In this document: one piece after another, positions 41,167-50,055 of the stretch
Position numbering within the stretch: position 1 is the stretch's first letter
How the letters are laid out: each line of letters begins with the position of its first letter
Assembly: GCF_014645815.1 (NCBI RefSeq)
Contig: NZ_BMML01000011.1
Location: 124,001 to 188,000, forward strand
Origin: Streptomyces fuscichromogenes
GTDB lineage: Bacteria > Actinomycetota > Actinomycetes > Streptomycetales > Streptomycetaceae
Direction of reading: 5' to 3'
Length of the DNA stretch: 64,000 bases
The notes under the pieces: model-generated
The model's input: only the letters and a program-made list of their open reading frames with translations
The model's database searches: none
Told to the model about the DNA's origin: nothing
Position numbers and translations under genes: made by a program

Positions 41167-42870
41167 GTGGCAGCAGAGATCGAGCGGCGTCGTGAGCACC
41201 TGCGTGCCCGGTTCGAGCGCTGGACGCCGCGCACCCTTGACGAGTGGCTGGATCACTGTGCCGCGCGGTACGGCGACCGCCCCTTCGTCATCACCGACGA
41301 GCGGACCCTCGGCTACGCAGAGACCGCCGAGTGGTCCGCCCGCCTCGCGGACGGCCTCGCCGCGCTTGGCGTGCGCCCCGGCGACCGGGTGGGGCTGCTG
41401 ATGGCGAACCACCTGGAGTTCGCCCCGCTCAAATTCGCCGTCGCCCGGACCGGTGCCGTGGCAATTCCGTTCAACTACCTGTACCGCCAGGAGGAGTTGG
41501 CGTACGTCCTGAACCAGTCGGAGTGCTCCGTACTGATCTCCATGACCGCGTTCGGCGACCTCGACTACCAGACCATGCTCGACGCCGTCGCGCCCGGCTG
41601 GGACACCGGCGCCGCGACCTCGCTGCCCCACCTGCGACAGGTCGTGCTGCTGCCCACCGAGGGCGCCGGGCCGAGGGACGGCGTGCCGACCGTAACCTCG
41701 CTCGCGGACCTCGGCGACCGGCACCGGGGCACCTGCGTCACCGGCGCCGCCCGGCCCGACGACATCGGTGACCTGCTCTACACCTCCGGCACCACCGGCT
41801 CGCCCAAGGGCGTCCTCGTGACCCATGACTCCGTGCTGCGCACGGCCTACGCCTCGGCCCTGACCAGGGCGTTCCAGGACAGCCGACGGATCCTGTTCTC
41901 GCTGCCCTGCTACCACATGTTCGGATACGTCGAGGGACTCCTCGCCGTGATGGCGGTGGGCGGCGCGATCGTCCCGCAGACCGTCTTCGAACCGCTCCGT
42001 TACTTCGCCGGGATCCAGCGCCACCGGGCCACAGACATCCTGTGCGTGCCCACGATGACCGTGGCCCTGCTGGAGCACCCCGCGCGCGCCGACCACGACC
42101 TCACCTCGCTCACCGCGCTGCTGTCCGGCGCGGCCCCCGCCCCCGTCTGGCTGTGGAAGCGGGTGCGCGCCGAGCTCGGCGTCGAGGAGATCACCACCGG
42201 GTACGGCATGACCGAGTGCGGCGGGGCGATGACGTTCACCCTCCCCGACGATCCGCTGGAGCGGCACGCCGGCACCGTCGGCAGGCCCAAGATGGCGGGC
42301 CCGGCCGGACTGCCCGACGGCACGCTCGCCACGTACAAGACCATCGACCCGCTCACCGGCGAGGACCTCCCGCCCGGGGCGGAGGGCGAGCTGGTCTCCC
42401 GGGGGCCGACGCACATGCGGGGCTTCTGGAACAAGCCCGAGGAGACCGTGAAGGCCCTGCAGGGCGGCTGGGTGCACTCCGGCGACCTGGGCCGGGTGCG
42501 GGACGACGGTTACGTCGAAGTCACCGGCCGCACCAAGGAGTTGTACAAGAGCGGCGGCGAGCTGGTCATGCCCAAGGAGATCGAGGACCTGCTCACCGCC
42601 CACCCCGCGATCAGCCAGGTCTACCTGGTGGGCGTACCCGACGAACGGTGGGGCGACGCCGGCTGCGCCTGCGTCGTACGCGCCCCCGGTGCCGACCTCG
42701 CCGCCGCGGATGTCATCGCGCTCTGCAAGGACAGGCTGGCGCGGTTCAAGGTCCCCAAGCACGTGCTGTTCCTGGACGCCGCCGACCTGCCCACCACGCC
42801 CACCGGCAAGGTGCAGAAGTTCCGGCTGGCGCAGTACGCCCAGAAGCGAATCGAGGATGGCGAAGCATGA
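41167..42870 (+). CDS. acyl-CoA ligase (AMP-forming) 2
   Basis: 567 aa from GTG 41167 with a perfect 'aaaggagg'. The motifs are 'LLYTSGTTGSPKGVLVTHDS', 'GYGMTECGGAMTF', 'GWVHSGDLGRVRDDGYVEVTGR' and 'TPTGKVQKFRLAQYA'. It is a second, not closely related ligase and heads the unit with the Rieske oxygenase, suggesting that it activates the oxygenase substrate or a product. Its stop overlaps the oxygenase start as ATGA. Confidence 0.92.
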   Translation: MAAEIERRREHLRARFERWTPRTLDEWLDHCAARYGDRPFVITDERTLGYAETAEWSARLADGLAALGVRPGDRVGLLMANHLEFAPLKFAVARTGAVAIPFNYLYRQEELAYVLNQSECSVLISMTAFGDLDYQTMLDAVAPGWDTGAATSLPHLRQVVLLPTEGAGPRDGVPTVTSLADLGDRHRGTCVTGAARPDDIGDLLYTSGTTGSPKGVLVTHDSVLRTAYASALTRAFQDSRRILFSLPCYHMFGYVEGLLAVMAVGGAIVPQTVFEPLRYFAGIQRHRATDILCVPTMTVALLEHPARADHDLTSLTALLSGAAPAPVWLWKRVRAELGVEEITTGYGMTECGGAMTFTLPDDPLERHAGTVGRPKMAGPAGLPDGTLATYKTIDPLTGEDLPPGAEGELVSRGPTHMRGFWNKPEETVKALQGGWVHSGDLGRVRDDGYVEVTGRTKELYKSGGELVMPKEIEDLLTAHPAISQVYLVGVPDERWGDAGCACVVRAPGADLAAADVIALCKDRLARFKVPKHVLFLDAADLPTTPTGKVQKFRLAQYAQKRIEDGEA

Positions 42871-44153
42871 CGGCCACGCTGCCGGAGACGGCACACGAAC
42901 AGACGGACAAGCCGGACAGGTACGCACGGCTGATCCAGCCGACCCGGGTGCACGGGTCGCTCTACACCGACCCGGAGATCTTCGCCGAGGAGTTGGAGCG
43001 CATCTGGTACCGCACGTGGGTGTACGTCGGGCATGTCAGCGAGGTGCCCGAACCGGGCGACTACGTGCGCAAGAACATCGGTCCGCAGGACGTCGTCATG
43101 ACCCGCGACCGGGACGGCGAGGTGCACCTGCTGCTCAACCGCTGCGCCCACCGCGGCAACCTGGTGTGCGACGCGCCGAGCGGCAACTCCAACTCCTTCC
43201 GCTGTCCCTACCACGGCTGGACCTACCGCAACAACGGCGACCTGCTCGGCTATCCCTACAACAAGGGCTACGGCGGCAAGGGCAAGCTCGCCCTCGGCCT
43301 CGGCCGGGTTCCCAGGGTCGCCTCCCACCAGGGCTTCGTCTTCGGGAGCTTCGCCCCCGGCGGTCCGACGCTGGCCGAACACCTTGGCGCCGCCGCCGGC
43401 GAACTGGACCGCCTCGCGCGCCTGTCCCCGGAGGGTGAGGTCGAGCTCACCGCCGGCTGGCTCAAGCACCGCACCCGTGCCAACTGGAAGCTGCTCGCGG
43501 AGAACGAGACGGACGGCTACCACCCGCAGTTCGTGCACGGCTCCATCTTCAGCGTCACCGGCAGCCCGATCGGCGCCCTCTACAGCGACAACTCCACGGC
43601 CGTGACCCGGGACCTGGGCGGCGGCCACAGCGAGAACGACCTGCGTCCGGAGTTCCGCCACTTCGCCGAGCCGATGCGCTGGTTCGGCACCACCGAGGAC
43701 CGGGTGCCCCAGTACGTGGCGCGCATGAGGGAGCTGCACGGACCCGCCGCCGAGGAGATCCTCATCGAGGGATCCCCACATGTGATGATCTTCCCCAACC
43801 TCTTCATCGCAGAAATTCAGCTCTTCGTCATCCAGCCCCTGTCGGTCGGCGAGTGCGTCCAGCACTCCACCGCCGTCCAGTTCAAGGGCGCCCCCGAACT
43901 CAACCGGCGCATGGTCTCGCAGTGCGTCGGCTCGGTCGGGCCGGCCGGGATGCTGCTCGCCGACGACACCGAGATGTACGAGCGCAACCAGCGCGGCGTC
44001 GCTCTGCGCGAGCCGGAATGGCTCGACATCCGGCGAGGCGTGGAACGCGAACGCACCGACGACAACGGCTTCCGGATCGGCACCGCGACCGACGAGACGG
44101 GCATGCGGGGCTTCTGGTCGCACTACCGGAGCCTGATGGAGGCGGACAAGTGA
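42867..44153 (+). CDS. Rieske ring-hydroxylating dioxygenase, alpha subunit
   Basis: 428 aa. The Rieske cluster ligands are C93-x-H95 ('NRCAHRGN') and C113-x2-H116 ('FRCPYHGWTYR'). The mononuclear iron site includes D216, H219 and H224 in 'NETDGYHPQFVHGS', the usual Asp-x2-His-x4-His. It inserts both atoms of O2 into an aromatic or unsaturated ring, fed by the ferredoxin and reductase at 54.7-56.1 kb. The length suits the large-subunit family acting on aromatic acids or terpenoids. The gene is coupled to its beta subunit by GTGA. Confidence 0.95.
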   Translation: MTATLPETAHEQTDKPDRYARLIQPTRVHGSLYTDPEIFAEELERIWYRTWVYVGHVSEVPEPGDYVRKNIGPQDVVMTRDRDGEVHLLLNRCAHRGNLVCDAPSGNSNSFRCPYHGWTYRNNGDLLGYPYNKGYGGKGKLALGLGRVPRVASHQGFVFGSFAPGGPTLAEHLGAAAGELDRLARLSPEGEVELTAGWLKHRTRANWKLLAENETDGYHPQFVHGSIFSVTGSPIGALYSDNSTAVTRDLGGGHSENDLRPEFRHFAEPMRWFGTTEDRVPQYVARMRELHGPAAEEILIEGSPHVMIFPNLFIAEIQLFVIQPLSVGECVQHSTAVQFKGAPELNRRMVSQCVGSVGPAGMLLADDTEMYERNQRGVALREPEWLDIRRGVERERTDDNGFRIGTATDETGMRGFWSHYRSLMEADK

Positions 44154-44659
44154 CCGCACCGGCCACCACCCACGAAACCAGCGTCGACCTGCGCCAGGTG
44201 GAGCAGTTCCTCTACCGCGAGGCCCGCTACGCGGACGAGCACGACTACGACGCCTGGGAGGCCCTGTGGACCGACGACGCCCTGTACTGGGTGCCCGCTG
44301 GTGCCCCGGAGGGTGACCCCGTCCAGCAGATGTCGGTGATCAGTGACAACCGCAGCCGTATCGCCACCCGCCTGAAGCAGCTCAGGACGGGTAAGCGGTA
44401 CGCGCAGTCGCCGCCTTCCCACCTGCGCCGGATCGTCTCCAACGTGGAGATCCTCGACGACGAGGGCGGAGAGCCGGGTGACCTGACGGTCGGGGCGAAC
44501 TTCGTCCTCGTCGAGTCCCGGGAGCGCGGCAACGAAATGTGGGCCGGCCGTACCACGTACCGGCTGCGTCTCGTCGACGGTCAGCTGCGGCTGGCGTACA
44601 AGAAGGTCGTCCTGGTCGACCACGACCGTGCGCTGCCCACCCTGTCCTTCCTGATCTGA
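44150..44659 (+). CDS. ring-hydroxylating dioxygenase, beta subunit
   Basis: 169 aa from GTG 44150. The NTF2-like beta-subunit pattern is clear: 'QVEQFLYREARYADEHDYDA', 'LYWVPAGAPEGDP', 'SPPSHLRRIVSNVEI' and 'YKKVVLVDHDRALPTLSFLI'. The alpha3beta3 architecture is usual for this class, the beta subunit being structural. It directly follows the alpha subunit. Confidence 0.95.
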   Translation: MTAPATTHETSVDLRQVEQFLYREARYADEHDYDAWEALWTDDALYWVPAGAPEGDPVQQMSVISDNRSRIATRLKQLRTGKRYAQSPPSHLRRIVSNVEILDDEGGEPGDLTVGANFVLVESRERGNEMWAGRTTYRLRLVDGQLRLAYKKVVLVDHDRALPTLSFLI

Positions 44660-44670
44660 GGGCGGCGGCG

Positions 44671-44892
44671 ATGAACGAGAGCGAGATCGTGGGCAGTGAG
44701 TTCGCCGAGGTCGCGGTGGGCGTCGACACCACGGCCAACGGGCCTCGGCTGCGTCTGGAGGACCGTCGCACCGGTCGTGTCCGCTTCCTGGACGCGCTCG
44801 AACTGGAGACCCTGGTGTGGCTCCCCGACGGCCACCTCGGCAGGCTGCTCGACCCGTCGGCGGACCGCTGGCGTGAAGACGCCGGCCACTGA
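44671..44892 (+). CDS. 73-aa protein of unknown function
   Basis: From ATG 44671 ('gggcggcggcg' upstream). Translation 'VGSEFAEVAVGVDTTANGPR' then 'LRLEDRRTGRVRFLDALELE' predicts a short beta-rich protein with no motif I can name. Codon use is like that of its neighbours and it sits 11 bases after the beta subunit, so it is probably a real accessory gene of the oxygenase unit. Possibly a small adaptor, comparable to the proteins found beside other Rieske systems; no family is assigned. Confidence 0.7.
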   Translation: MNESEIVGSEFAEVAVGVDTTANGPRLRLEDRRTGRVRFLDALELETLVWLPDGHLGRLLDPSADRWREDAGH

Positions 44893-44903
44893 CGGGACGG
44901 GAC

Positions 44904-46166
44904 ATGGACGTCATCGCTCCCGACGAGCTCGACCTGTCCCGGTACGTCCGGGCGGGCGACACCGTCGCCTGGTTCCAGGCATGCGCCGAGCCGCGCACTC
45001 TGACCGAGCGGCTCATGCAACAGCGCGCCACGATAGGGCACTTCCGGTGCTTCCTCGGTATCCCGGCCAGCGACACCGTCCGGCCGGACCACGCGGATCT
45101 GGTCACGTTCGTCAGCTACATCGGCAGCGGCGGCAACCGGGCCCTGCACCGGGCGGGGAAGCTGGACGTGCTCCCCGCCCCCTACTCCACCCTCCCCGGT
45201 GTGCTCGCCGACGGCCCTGTCCGCGCCGACGTGGTGCTGGTCCAGCTCCCCCCGGCGGATGAGCACGGACGCCACGGCTTGGGGCTGGCCGAGGACTACC
45301 TGAGCGCCGCCCTGGACACCGCCCGGGTGGTGATCGCCGAGGTCAACGATCAGGTCCCGCAGATCTGCGGCTCGCGCACCCTGGGCGCCGCCGACCTCGA
45401 CGTGGTGGTCCACACATCCCGGCCGCCCGCCGAGGTCCCGCCCGCCGCGCCGGACGCCGTCACCGCACGCGTCGCGGCTCATGTGGCCGGCCTCGTGGAG
45501 GACGGGGCCACCCTCCAGTTCGGCGTCGGCGCACTTCCGGAGGCCGTCCTCGGGCTGCTGACCGACCGCCGCGACCTGGGCATCCACTCCGGGCTGATCA
45601 ACGACGCCGCCATGGACCTGATCGAGGCGGGCGCGGTGACCGGCGCCCGCAAGACGCTCGACCGAGGCCGGGCGGTCGGCGGGCTGCTGATGGGTACCCG
45701 GCGACTGTTCCGCTTCGCCCACCGCAACCCCGTCATCCAGCTGCGCGACACCGCCTACACCCACGACCCGCGCACGCTGGCCGCCCAGCACCGGCTGGTC
45801 GCCATCAACGCGGCCATCGAGGTCGACCTCTCGGGACAGGTCAACTCGGAACTCGCCAGGGGGAGTTACGTCGGCGCGGTCGGCGGCGCCGGCGACTTCC
45901 TGCGGGGGGCCGCCAGGTCGCCGGGCGGCCTGCCCGTCGTCGCCCTGCCCGCCACGGCGGGCCCGGCCAGCCGCATCGTGGCCCGGCTGTCCGGCCCGGT
46001 GAGCACCTCCCGCAGCGACGCGGGACTCTTCGTCACCGAGTACGGCGTCGCCGACCTGCGCGGTCAGCCGCTGAGTGTCCGTCGTGAACGGATGCTCGCC
46101 ATCGCCCACCCCGACCACCGACCGGCGCTGGAAGCCGCGCTGGAAGAGCAAGGAGCCCCGGCATGA
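44904..46166 (+). CDS. acetyl-CoA hydrolase/CoA-transferase family protein
   Basis: 420 aa. The pattern 'LQFGVGALPEAVLGLL' followed by 'AINAAIEVDLSGQVNSE' carries the catalytic Glu in the usual 'AxEVD.xGQ..SE' context of family-1 CoA-transferases of the acetyl-CoA hydrolase type. The C-terminal 'ITEYGVADLRG'-type block (here 'FVTEYGVADLRGQPLS') is present. It moves CoA between the substrate acid and acetate or another acid, saving ATP, or removes CoA from an end product. It is linked to the thiolase by an ATGA overlap. Confidence 0.92.
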   Translation: MDVIAPDELDLSRYVRAGDTVAWFQACAEPRTLTERLMQQRATIGHFRCFLGIPASDTVRPDHADLVTFVSYIGSGGNRALHRAGKLDVLPAPYSTLPGVLADGPVRADVVLVQLPPADEHGRHGLGLAEDYLSAALDTARVVIAEVNDQVPQICGSRTLGAADLDVVVHTSRPPAEVPPAAPDAVTARVAAHVAGLVEDGATLQFGVGALPEAVLGLLTDRRDLGIHSGLINDAAMDLIEAGAVTGARKTLDRGRAVGGLLMGTRRLFRFAHRNPVIQLRDTAYTHDPRTLAAQHRLVAINAAIEVDLSGQVNSELARGSYVGAVGGAGDFLRGAARSPGGLPVVALPATAGPASRIVARLSGPVSTSRSDAGLFVTEYGVADLRGQPLSVRRERMLAIAHPDHRPALEAALEEQGAPA

Positions 46167-47380
46167 CAGCCCTGCGACGCGCGGCGATCGTCACACCGCT
46201 GCGCACCCCCGTCGGCACCTTCGGCGGCACCCTGCGCCCGGTACCCGCGCACGATCTCGCGGCCACCGTGATCAAGGCGGTGGTCGCGCGCTCCGGCATC
46301 GACCCGCAGCGCCTCGACGACGTCGTCTTCGCCCAGTCGTACGCCAACTCCGAGGCCCCGAGCATCGGCCGCTGGGCCGCCCTCCAGGCCGGCCTGCCGG
46401 TCGAGGTGCCCGGTTTCCAGCTCGACCGGCGCTGCGGCGGCGGACTCCAGGCCGTGGTCACCGCCGCGATGACGGTCCAGACCGGGGCCGCCGACGTGGT
46501 CCTGGCGGGCGGCGTGGAGAGCATGAGCAACATCGAGCACTACTCCACGGACGTCCGCTGGGGCAGCCGCTCCGGCACCGTACAGCTCTACGACCGCCTG
46601 GACCGGGGCCGCGAACGCTCGCAGCCGCAGGAGCGGTTCGGCCCGATCAGCGGAATGATCGAGACGGCGGAGAACCTCGCCGAGCGCTACGGCATCACCC
46701 GCGAGGAGGCCGACGCGTTCGCGGTCCGCAGCCATCGGCGTGCCGCCGCGGCGTGGGATGCCGGACGCTTCGCCGACGAGATCGTGCCGGTCGCCGTCCC
46801 CCGCCGCCGGGCCGGTGACGCCCTCTCCTGCGAACGCGACGAGGGTGTCCGCCCCGGTACCACCGAGGAGATCCTGGCCGGCCTCCGCCCGCTCATACCC
46901 GGCGGAACCGTCACCGCGGGCAACTCCAGCCAGCAGAACGACGCCGCCGCGGCCTGTCTCGTCGTCGCCGAGGACAAGCTCGCCGAACTCGGCCTGGAGC
47001 CAATGGGCTTCCTGCGCGGCTGGGCGGCGGCTGGCTGTGAGCCCTCCGTGATGGGCATCGGCCCGGTGCCGGCGGTCGCCAAACTGTTCGCCCGCACCGG
47101 ACTGGGCTTCGACGACATGGACCTCGTCGAGGTGAACGAGGCCTTCGCCTGCCAGGTCCTCGCTGTCCTCAAGGAGTGGGACTTCAAGTACGACAACGAC
47201 GACGACCGGCTCAACGTCAACGGTTCCGGCATCTCTCTCGGTCACCCCATCGGCGCCACCGGGGTGCGGATCCTGGCCACCATGCTGCACGAACTGCGGC
47301 GGCGGGGCGGCAGATACGCCCTCGAAACCATGTGCGTCGGCGGCGGCCAGGGCATGGCCGCGATCTTCGAGGCGGTGTGA
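46163..47380 (+). CDS. thiolase (second copy)
   Basis: 405 aa. The nucleophile is in 'QLDRRCGGGLQAVVTA', His in 'GSGISLGHPIGATGVR' and the second Cys in 'LETMCVGGGQGMA'. All are intact. It differs from the enzyme at 33126, so it probably cleaves a different 3-ketoacyl-CoA. It is coupled to the CoA-transferase and is close to the Ltp2-like pair, so this stretch may cover the last carbon-carbon cleavages of the pathway. Confidence 0.93.
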   Translation: MTALRRAAIVTPLRTPVGTFGGTLRPVPAHDLAATVIKAVVARSGIDPQRLDDVVFAQSYANSEAPSIGRWAALQAGLPVEVPGFQLDRRCGGGLQAVVTAAMTVQTGAADVVLAGGVESMSNIEHYSTDVRWGSRSGTVQLYDRLDRGRERSQPQERFGPISGMIETAENLAERYGITREEADAFAVRSHRRAAAAWDAGRFADEIVPVAVPRRRAGDALSCERDEGVRPGTTEEILAGLRPLIPGGTVTAGNSSQQNDAAAACLVVAEDKLAELGLEPMGFLRGWAAAGCEPSVMGIGPVPAVAKLFARTGLGFDDMDLVEVNEAFACQVLAVLKEWDFKYDNDDDRLNVNGSGISLGHPIGATGVRILATMLHELRRRGGRYALETMCVGGGQGMAAIFEAV

Positions 47381-47385
47381 GCGCC

Positions 47386-48786
47386 ATGACCTCCCACGCC
47401 ATCGTGTCGTACGCTGCGTACCTGCCCCGGCACCGCGTCCTGCGCGACGAACTGGGCACCGCCCTCGGCATCCGAGCGGGTCGCGGCGAGCGGGCCGCCG
47501 CCTCCTTCGACGAGGACAGCACCACGATGGGCGTCGAGGCCGCCCGTCGTCTCCTGCCCGCCCGGACCGCGCCGGGCGCGCTGTACTTCGCGACCACCTC
47601 GCCCGCCTACCTTGACAAGACCAACGCCGCCGCCGTGCACGCCGCGCTCGGCCTGCCGTCCGACGCCTTCGTTGCCGACCTGGCGGGCTCGGCGCGCTCC
47701 GGGATCGCCGCGTTGCGTGCCGCCTGGCTCGGCGGCGGGCTCGCCGTCCTGTCCGACGTCCGTACCGGCCGCCCGGGCTCGGCGGACGAACGGGACGGGG
47801 GAGACGGGGCGGCGGCCTTCGCCTTCGGCGCGCCGGACGAGGCCATCGCCGAGATCGTCGCCCACGCCTCCGCCACCGCCGAGTTCCTCGACCGCTGGCG
47901 CGCCCCCGGAAGCCCGGTCGGTGACCAGTGGGAGGAGCGGTTCGGCCTGGAGACCTATCTGCCGCTGATCGAGGACGCCGGACAGCGCGCCCTGAAGGCC
48001 GCCGGCCTCGCACAGCCCGACCACGTGCTGCTCGTCTCGCCGAACTCGGCCGTCCGCAAGCGCGCCGTCAAGCTCTTCCCCGCCCGCCTGTCCGTGGGCG
48101 GTTCACCCCTCGGCCATACCGGAGCCGCCGACCCGGGACTCGCCCTGGCCGACCTCCTCGACCGCGCCGGGGCGGGGGAGACGATCCTGCTGCTCTCCGC
48201 CGCCGACGGCTGCGACGCCGTACTGCTGCGGACCACCGACCGGCTCCCCGACGCCAGGCAGCCCGAACCGGTCGCCGGACAACTCGCCGCGGGACGGCCC
48301 GTCTCCTACCCGGCCTACCTGACCTGGCGCGGCTGGCTGGACCGTGAGCCGCCGCGCCGACCCGAGCCCGACCGTCCGGCGGGCCCGCCCTCGGCGCGCG
48401 GGGAGCGCTGGAAGTTCGGCTTCACCGGCAGCCGCTGTGAGAACTGCGGCTTCGTCCATCTGCCGCCCGCCCGCGTGTGCAAGGAGTGCGGCGCGGTGGA
48501 CGCGATGACGGCCGCGCCGCTGGCCGGAGTGAGGGGCACGGTGGCGACGTACACCGTCGACCGGCTCGCTCACTCGCCCTCGCCGCCGCTGATCGACGCG
48601 GTGGTCGACTTCGACGGCGGCGGGCGCTGCACGCTGGAGATCGCCGACGCGGCGGCCGGCGAACTCGCCGTCGGCGCCCGGGTGGAGCCGGTCTTCCGGC
48701 GGCTGCACACCGCGGGTGGCGTGCACAACTACTTCTGGAAGGCCCGTATGACGGCGGACACGAGGGAAGAGGGGAGCACGACGTGA
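47386..48786 (+). CDS. HMG-CoA-synthase-like domain fused to DUF35 (zinc ribbon/OB fold)
   Basis: 466 aa from ATG 47386. Residues 1-310 have the thiolase-fold synthase plan of HMG-CoA synthase/KASIII ('DEDSTTMGVEAARRLL', 'FATTSPAYLDKTNAAAV', then 'LGHTGAADP' with H244). The nucleophilic Cys is missing: the first Cys of the protein is C276, and the segment at 95-110 reads 'FVADLAGSARSGIAAL'. Residues 345-460 are DUF35, with zinc ribbon C351-x2-C354-x10-C365-x2-C368. In archaea and in steroid catabolism DUF35 proteins join thiolase-fold partners, the next gene here. It probably acts as a binding scaffold that channels acyl-CoA. Confidence 0.85.
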   Translation: MTSHAIVSYAAYLPRHRVLRDELGTALGIRAGRGERAAASFDEDSTTMGVEAARRLLPARTAPGALYFATTSPAYLDKTNAAAVHAALGLPSDAFVADLAGSARSGIAALRAAWLGGGLAVLSDVRTGRPGSADERDGGDGAAAFAFGAPDEAIAEIVAHASATAEFLDRWRAPGSPVGDQWEERFGLETYLPLIEDAGQRALKAAGLAQPDHVLLVSPNSAVRKRAVKLFPARLSVGGSPLGHTGAADPGLALADLLDRAGAGETILLLSAADGCDAVLLRTTDRLPDARQPEPVAGQLAAGRPVSYPAYLTWRGWLDREPPRRPEPDRPAGPPSARGERWKFGFTGSRCENCGFVHLPPARVCKECGAVDAMTAAPLAGVRGTVATYTVDRLAHSPSPPLIDAVVDFDGGGRCTLEIADAAAGELAVGARVEPVFRRLHTAGGVHNYFWKARMTADTREEGSTT

Positions 48787-49976
48787 GCAGCAACGGGATC
48801 CGCGACCGGGTCGCGGTCGTCGGCATGGGATGCACGCCCTTCGGAGAGCACTGGGAGCGGTCGGCGGACGACCTGCTCCTCGACGCCACCCAGGAGTGCC
48901 TCGCGGCGACACCGAACCTCTCGCCCGACGACGTGGACGCCTACTGGCTGGGCACCCTCGGCTCCGGACAGTCCGGCATGGCGCTCAGCCGTCCGCTGTC
49001 CCTGGACCACAAGCCCGTCACCCGCGTCGAGAACTACTGCGCCACCGGCTCGGAGGCCTTCCGCAACGCCTGTTACGCGGTCGCCTCGGGGGCGTATGAC
49101 CGGGTGATGGCGGTCGGCGTGGAGAAGCTGAAGGACTCCGGTTTCTCCGGGCTGCTGCGCTCCGACCCGCCGGGCGACGGCACCGCCCCCGAACTGTCGC
49201 TGACCGCCCCGGCCGCCTTCTCCCTGCTCGACCCGGCGTACTGCGCGCGGTACGGGGTGGATCCCGGGGCGATGCGCGAGGCGATGACGCACGTCGCGTG
49301 GAAGAACCACGCCAACGGCGCCCGCAACCCCAAGGCCCAGTTCCGGTCCGTGGTCTCCAAGGAGACGATCGAGCGGGCGCCGCTGGTGGCCGGACGGCTC
49401 GGCGTCTTCGACTGCTCGGGCGTCTCCGACGGCGCCGCCTGCGCCCTGATCGTCCGGGCCGAGGACGCCCCCCAGTACACGGACCGCCCGATGTACGTGA
49501 AGGGCCTGTCCCTGGTCGCCGGGCCCGCCAGGGGGGCCATGGACCCCGGCTACGACTACACCACCTTCCCCGAGGTGGTCCACGCCGCCGCCGACGCCTA
49601 CCGGCAGGCGGGCGTCACCGACCCGCGCACGCAGATCTCGCTCGCCGAGGTGCACGACTGCTTCACCCCGACCGAGGTGGTGCTGATGGAGGACCTCGGG
49701 TTCGCCGACCGCGGCCAGTCATGGAGGGATGTCCTTGACGGCGCCTTCGAACTCGGCGGGCGGCTGCCCGTGAACCCGGACGGCGGGCTGAAGTCCTTCG
49801 GCCATCCCGTCGGCGCGAGCGGACTGCGGATGCTCTACGAGTGCTGGCTCCAGTTCCGCGGCGAGGCGGGCGAGCGGCAGCTGGCCGAGCCACGTCTCGG
49901 CCTCACCCACAACCTGGGCGGGCGGCCGGGGGGCTGTGTCTCGTTCGTCTCGGTCGTAGGGCCCGATCTGGGGTGA
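48783..49976 (+). CDS. thiolase-like lipid-transfer protein (Ltp2-type)
   Basis: 397 aa from GTG 48783, overlapping the previous stop as GTGA. Cys86 in 'VENYCATGSEAFRN', 'EVHDCFTPTEVVLM', His in 'LKSFGHPVGASGLR' and 'HNLGGRPGGCVSFVSV' are typical of the SCP2-thiolase/Ltp group. In steroid side-chain breakdown, Ltp2 with a DUF35 protein acts as a retro-aldolase that releases propionyl-CoA. The partner here is the DUF35 fusion just upstream. A similar aldol cleavage is inferred. Confidence 0.88.
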   Translation: MSSNGIRDRVAVVGMGCTPFGEHWERSADDLLLDATQECLAATPNLSPDDVDAYWLGTLGSGQSGMALSRPLSLDHKPVTRVENYCATGSEAFRNACYAVASGAYDRVMAVGVEKLKDSGFSGLLRSDPPGDGTAPELSLTAPAAFSLLDPAYCARYGVDPGAMREAMTHVAWKNHANGARNPKAQFRSVVSKETIERAPLVAGRLGVFDCSGVSDGAACALIVRAEDAPQYTDRPMYVKGLSLVAGPARGAMDPGYDYTTFPEVVHAAADAYRQAGVTDPRTQISLAEVHDCFTPTEVVLMEDLGFADRGQSWRDVLDGAFELGGRLPVNPDGGLKSFGHPVGASGLRMLYECWLQFRGEAGERQLAEPRLGLTHNLGGRPGGCVSFVSVVGPDLG

Positions 49977-50016
49977 CCGGCGTGCCGGCAGACCATTGAC
50001 CCGCGCTCAGAATTTT

Positions 50017-50029
50017 ATCTATATTAGAT
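50017..50029. promoter_or_regulatory. operator-like palindrome before the crotonase-fusion gene
   Basis: atcta and tagat flank a 3-base centre, the same half-sites and spacing as 35829-35847. It lies 27 bases before GTG 50056 in an A/T-rich patch and marks the head of a new transcription unit. Confidence 0.8.
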
Positions 50030-50055
50030 TTGAAACTATGGTGGAGGCTGCGAGC

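Noticed and set aside
41053..42927. Long minus-strand frame of 624 aa
   Set aside because: It is exactly antisense to the second acyl-CoA ligase, which has full AMP-binding motifs. High G/C codon bias makes long mirror frames.
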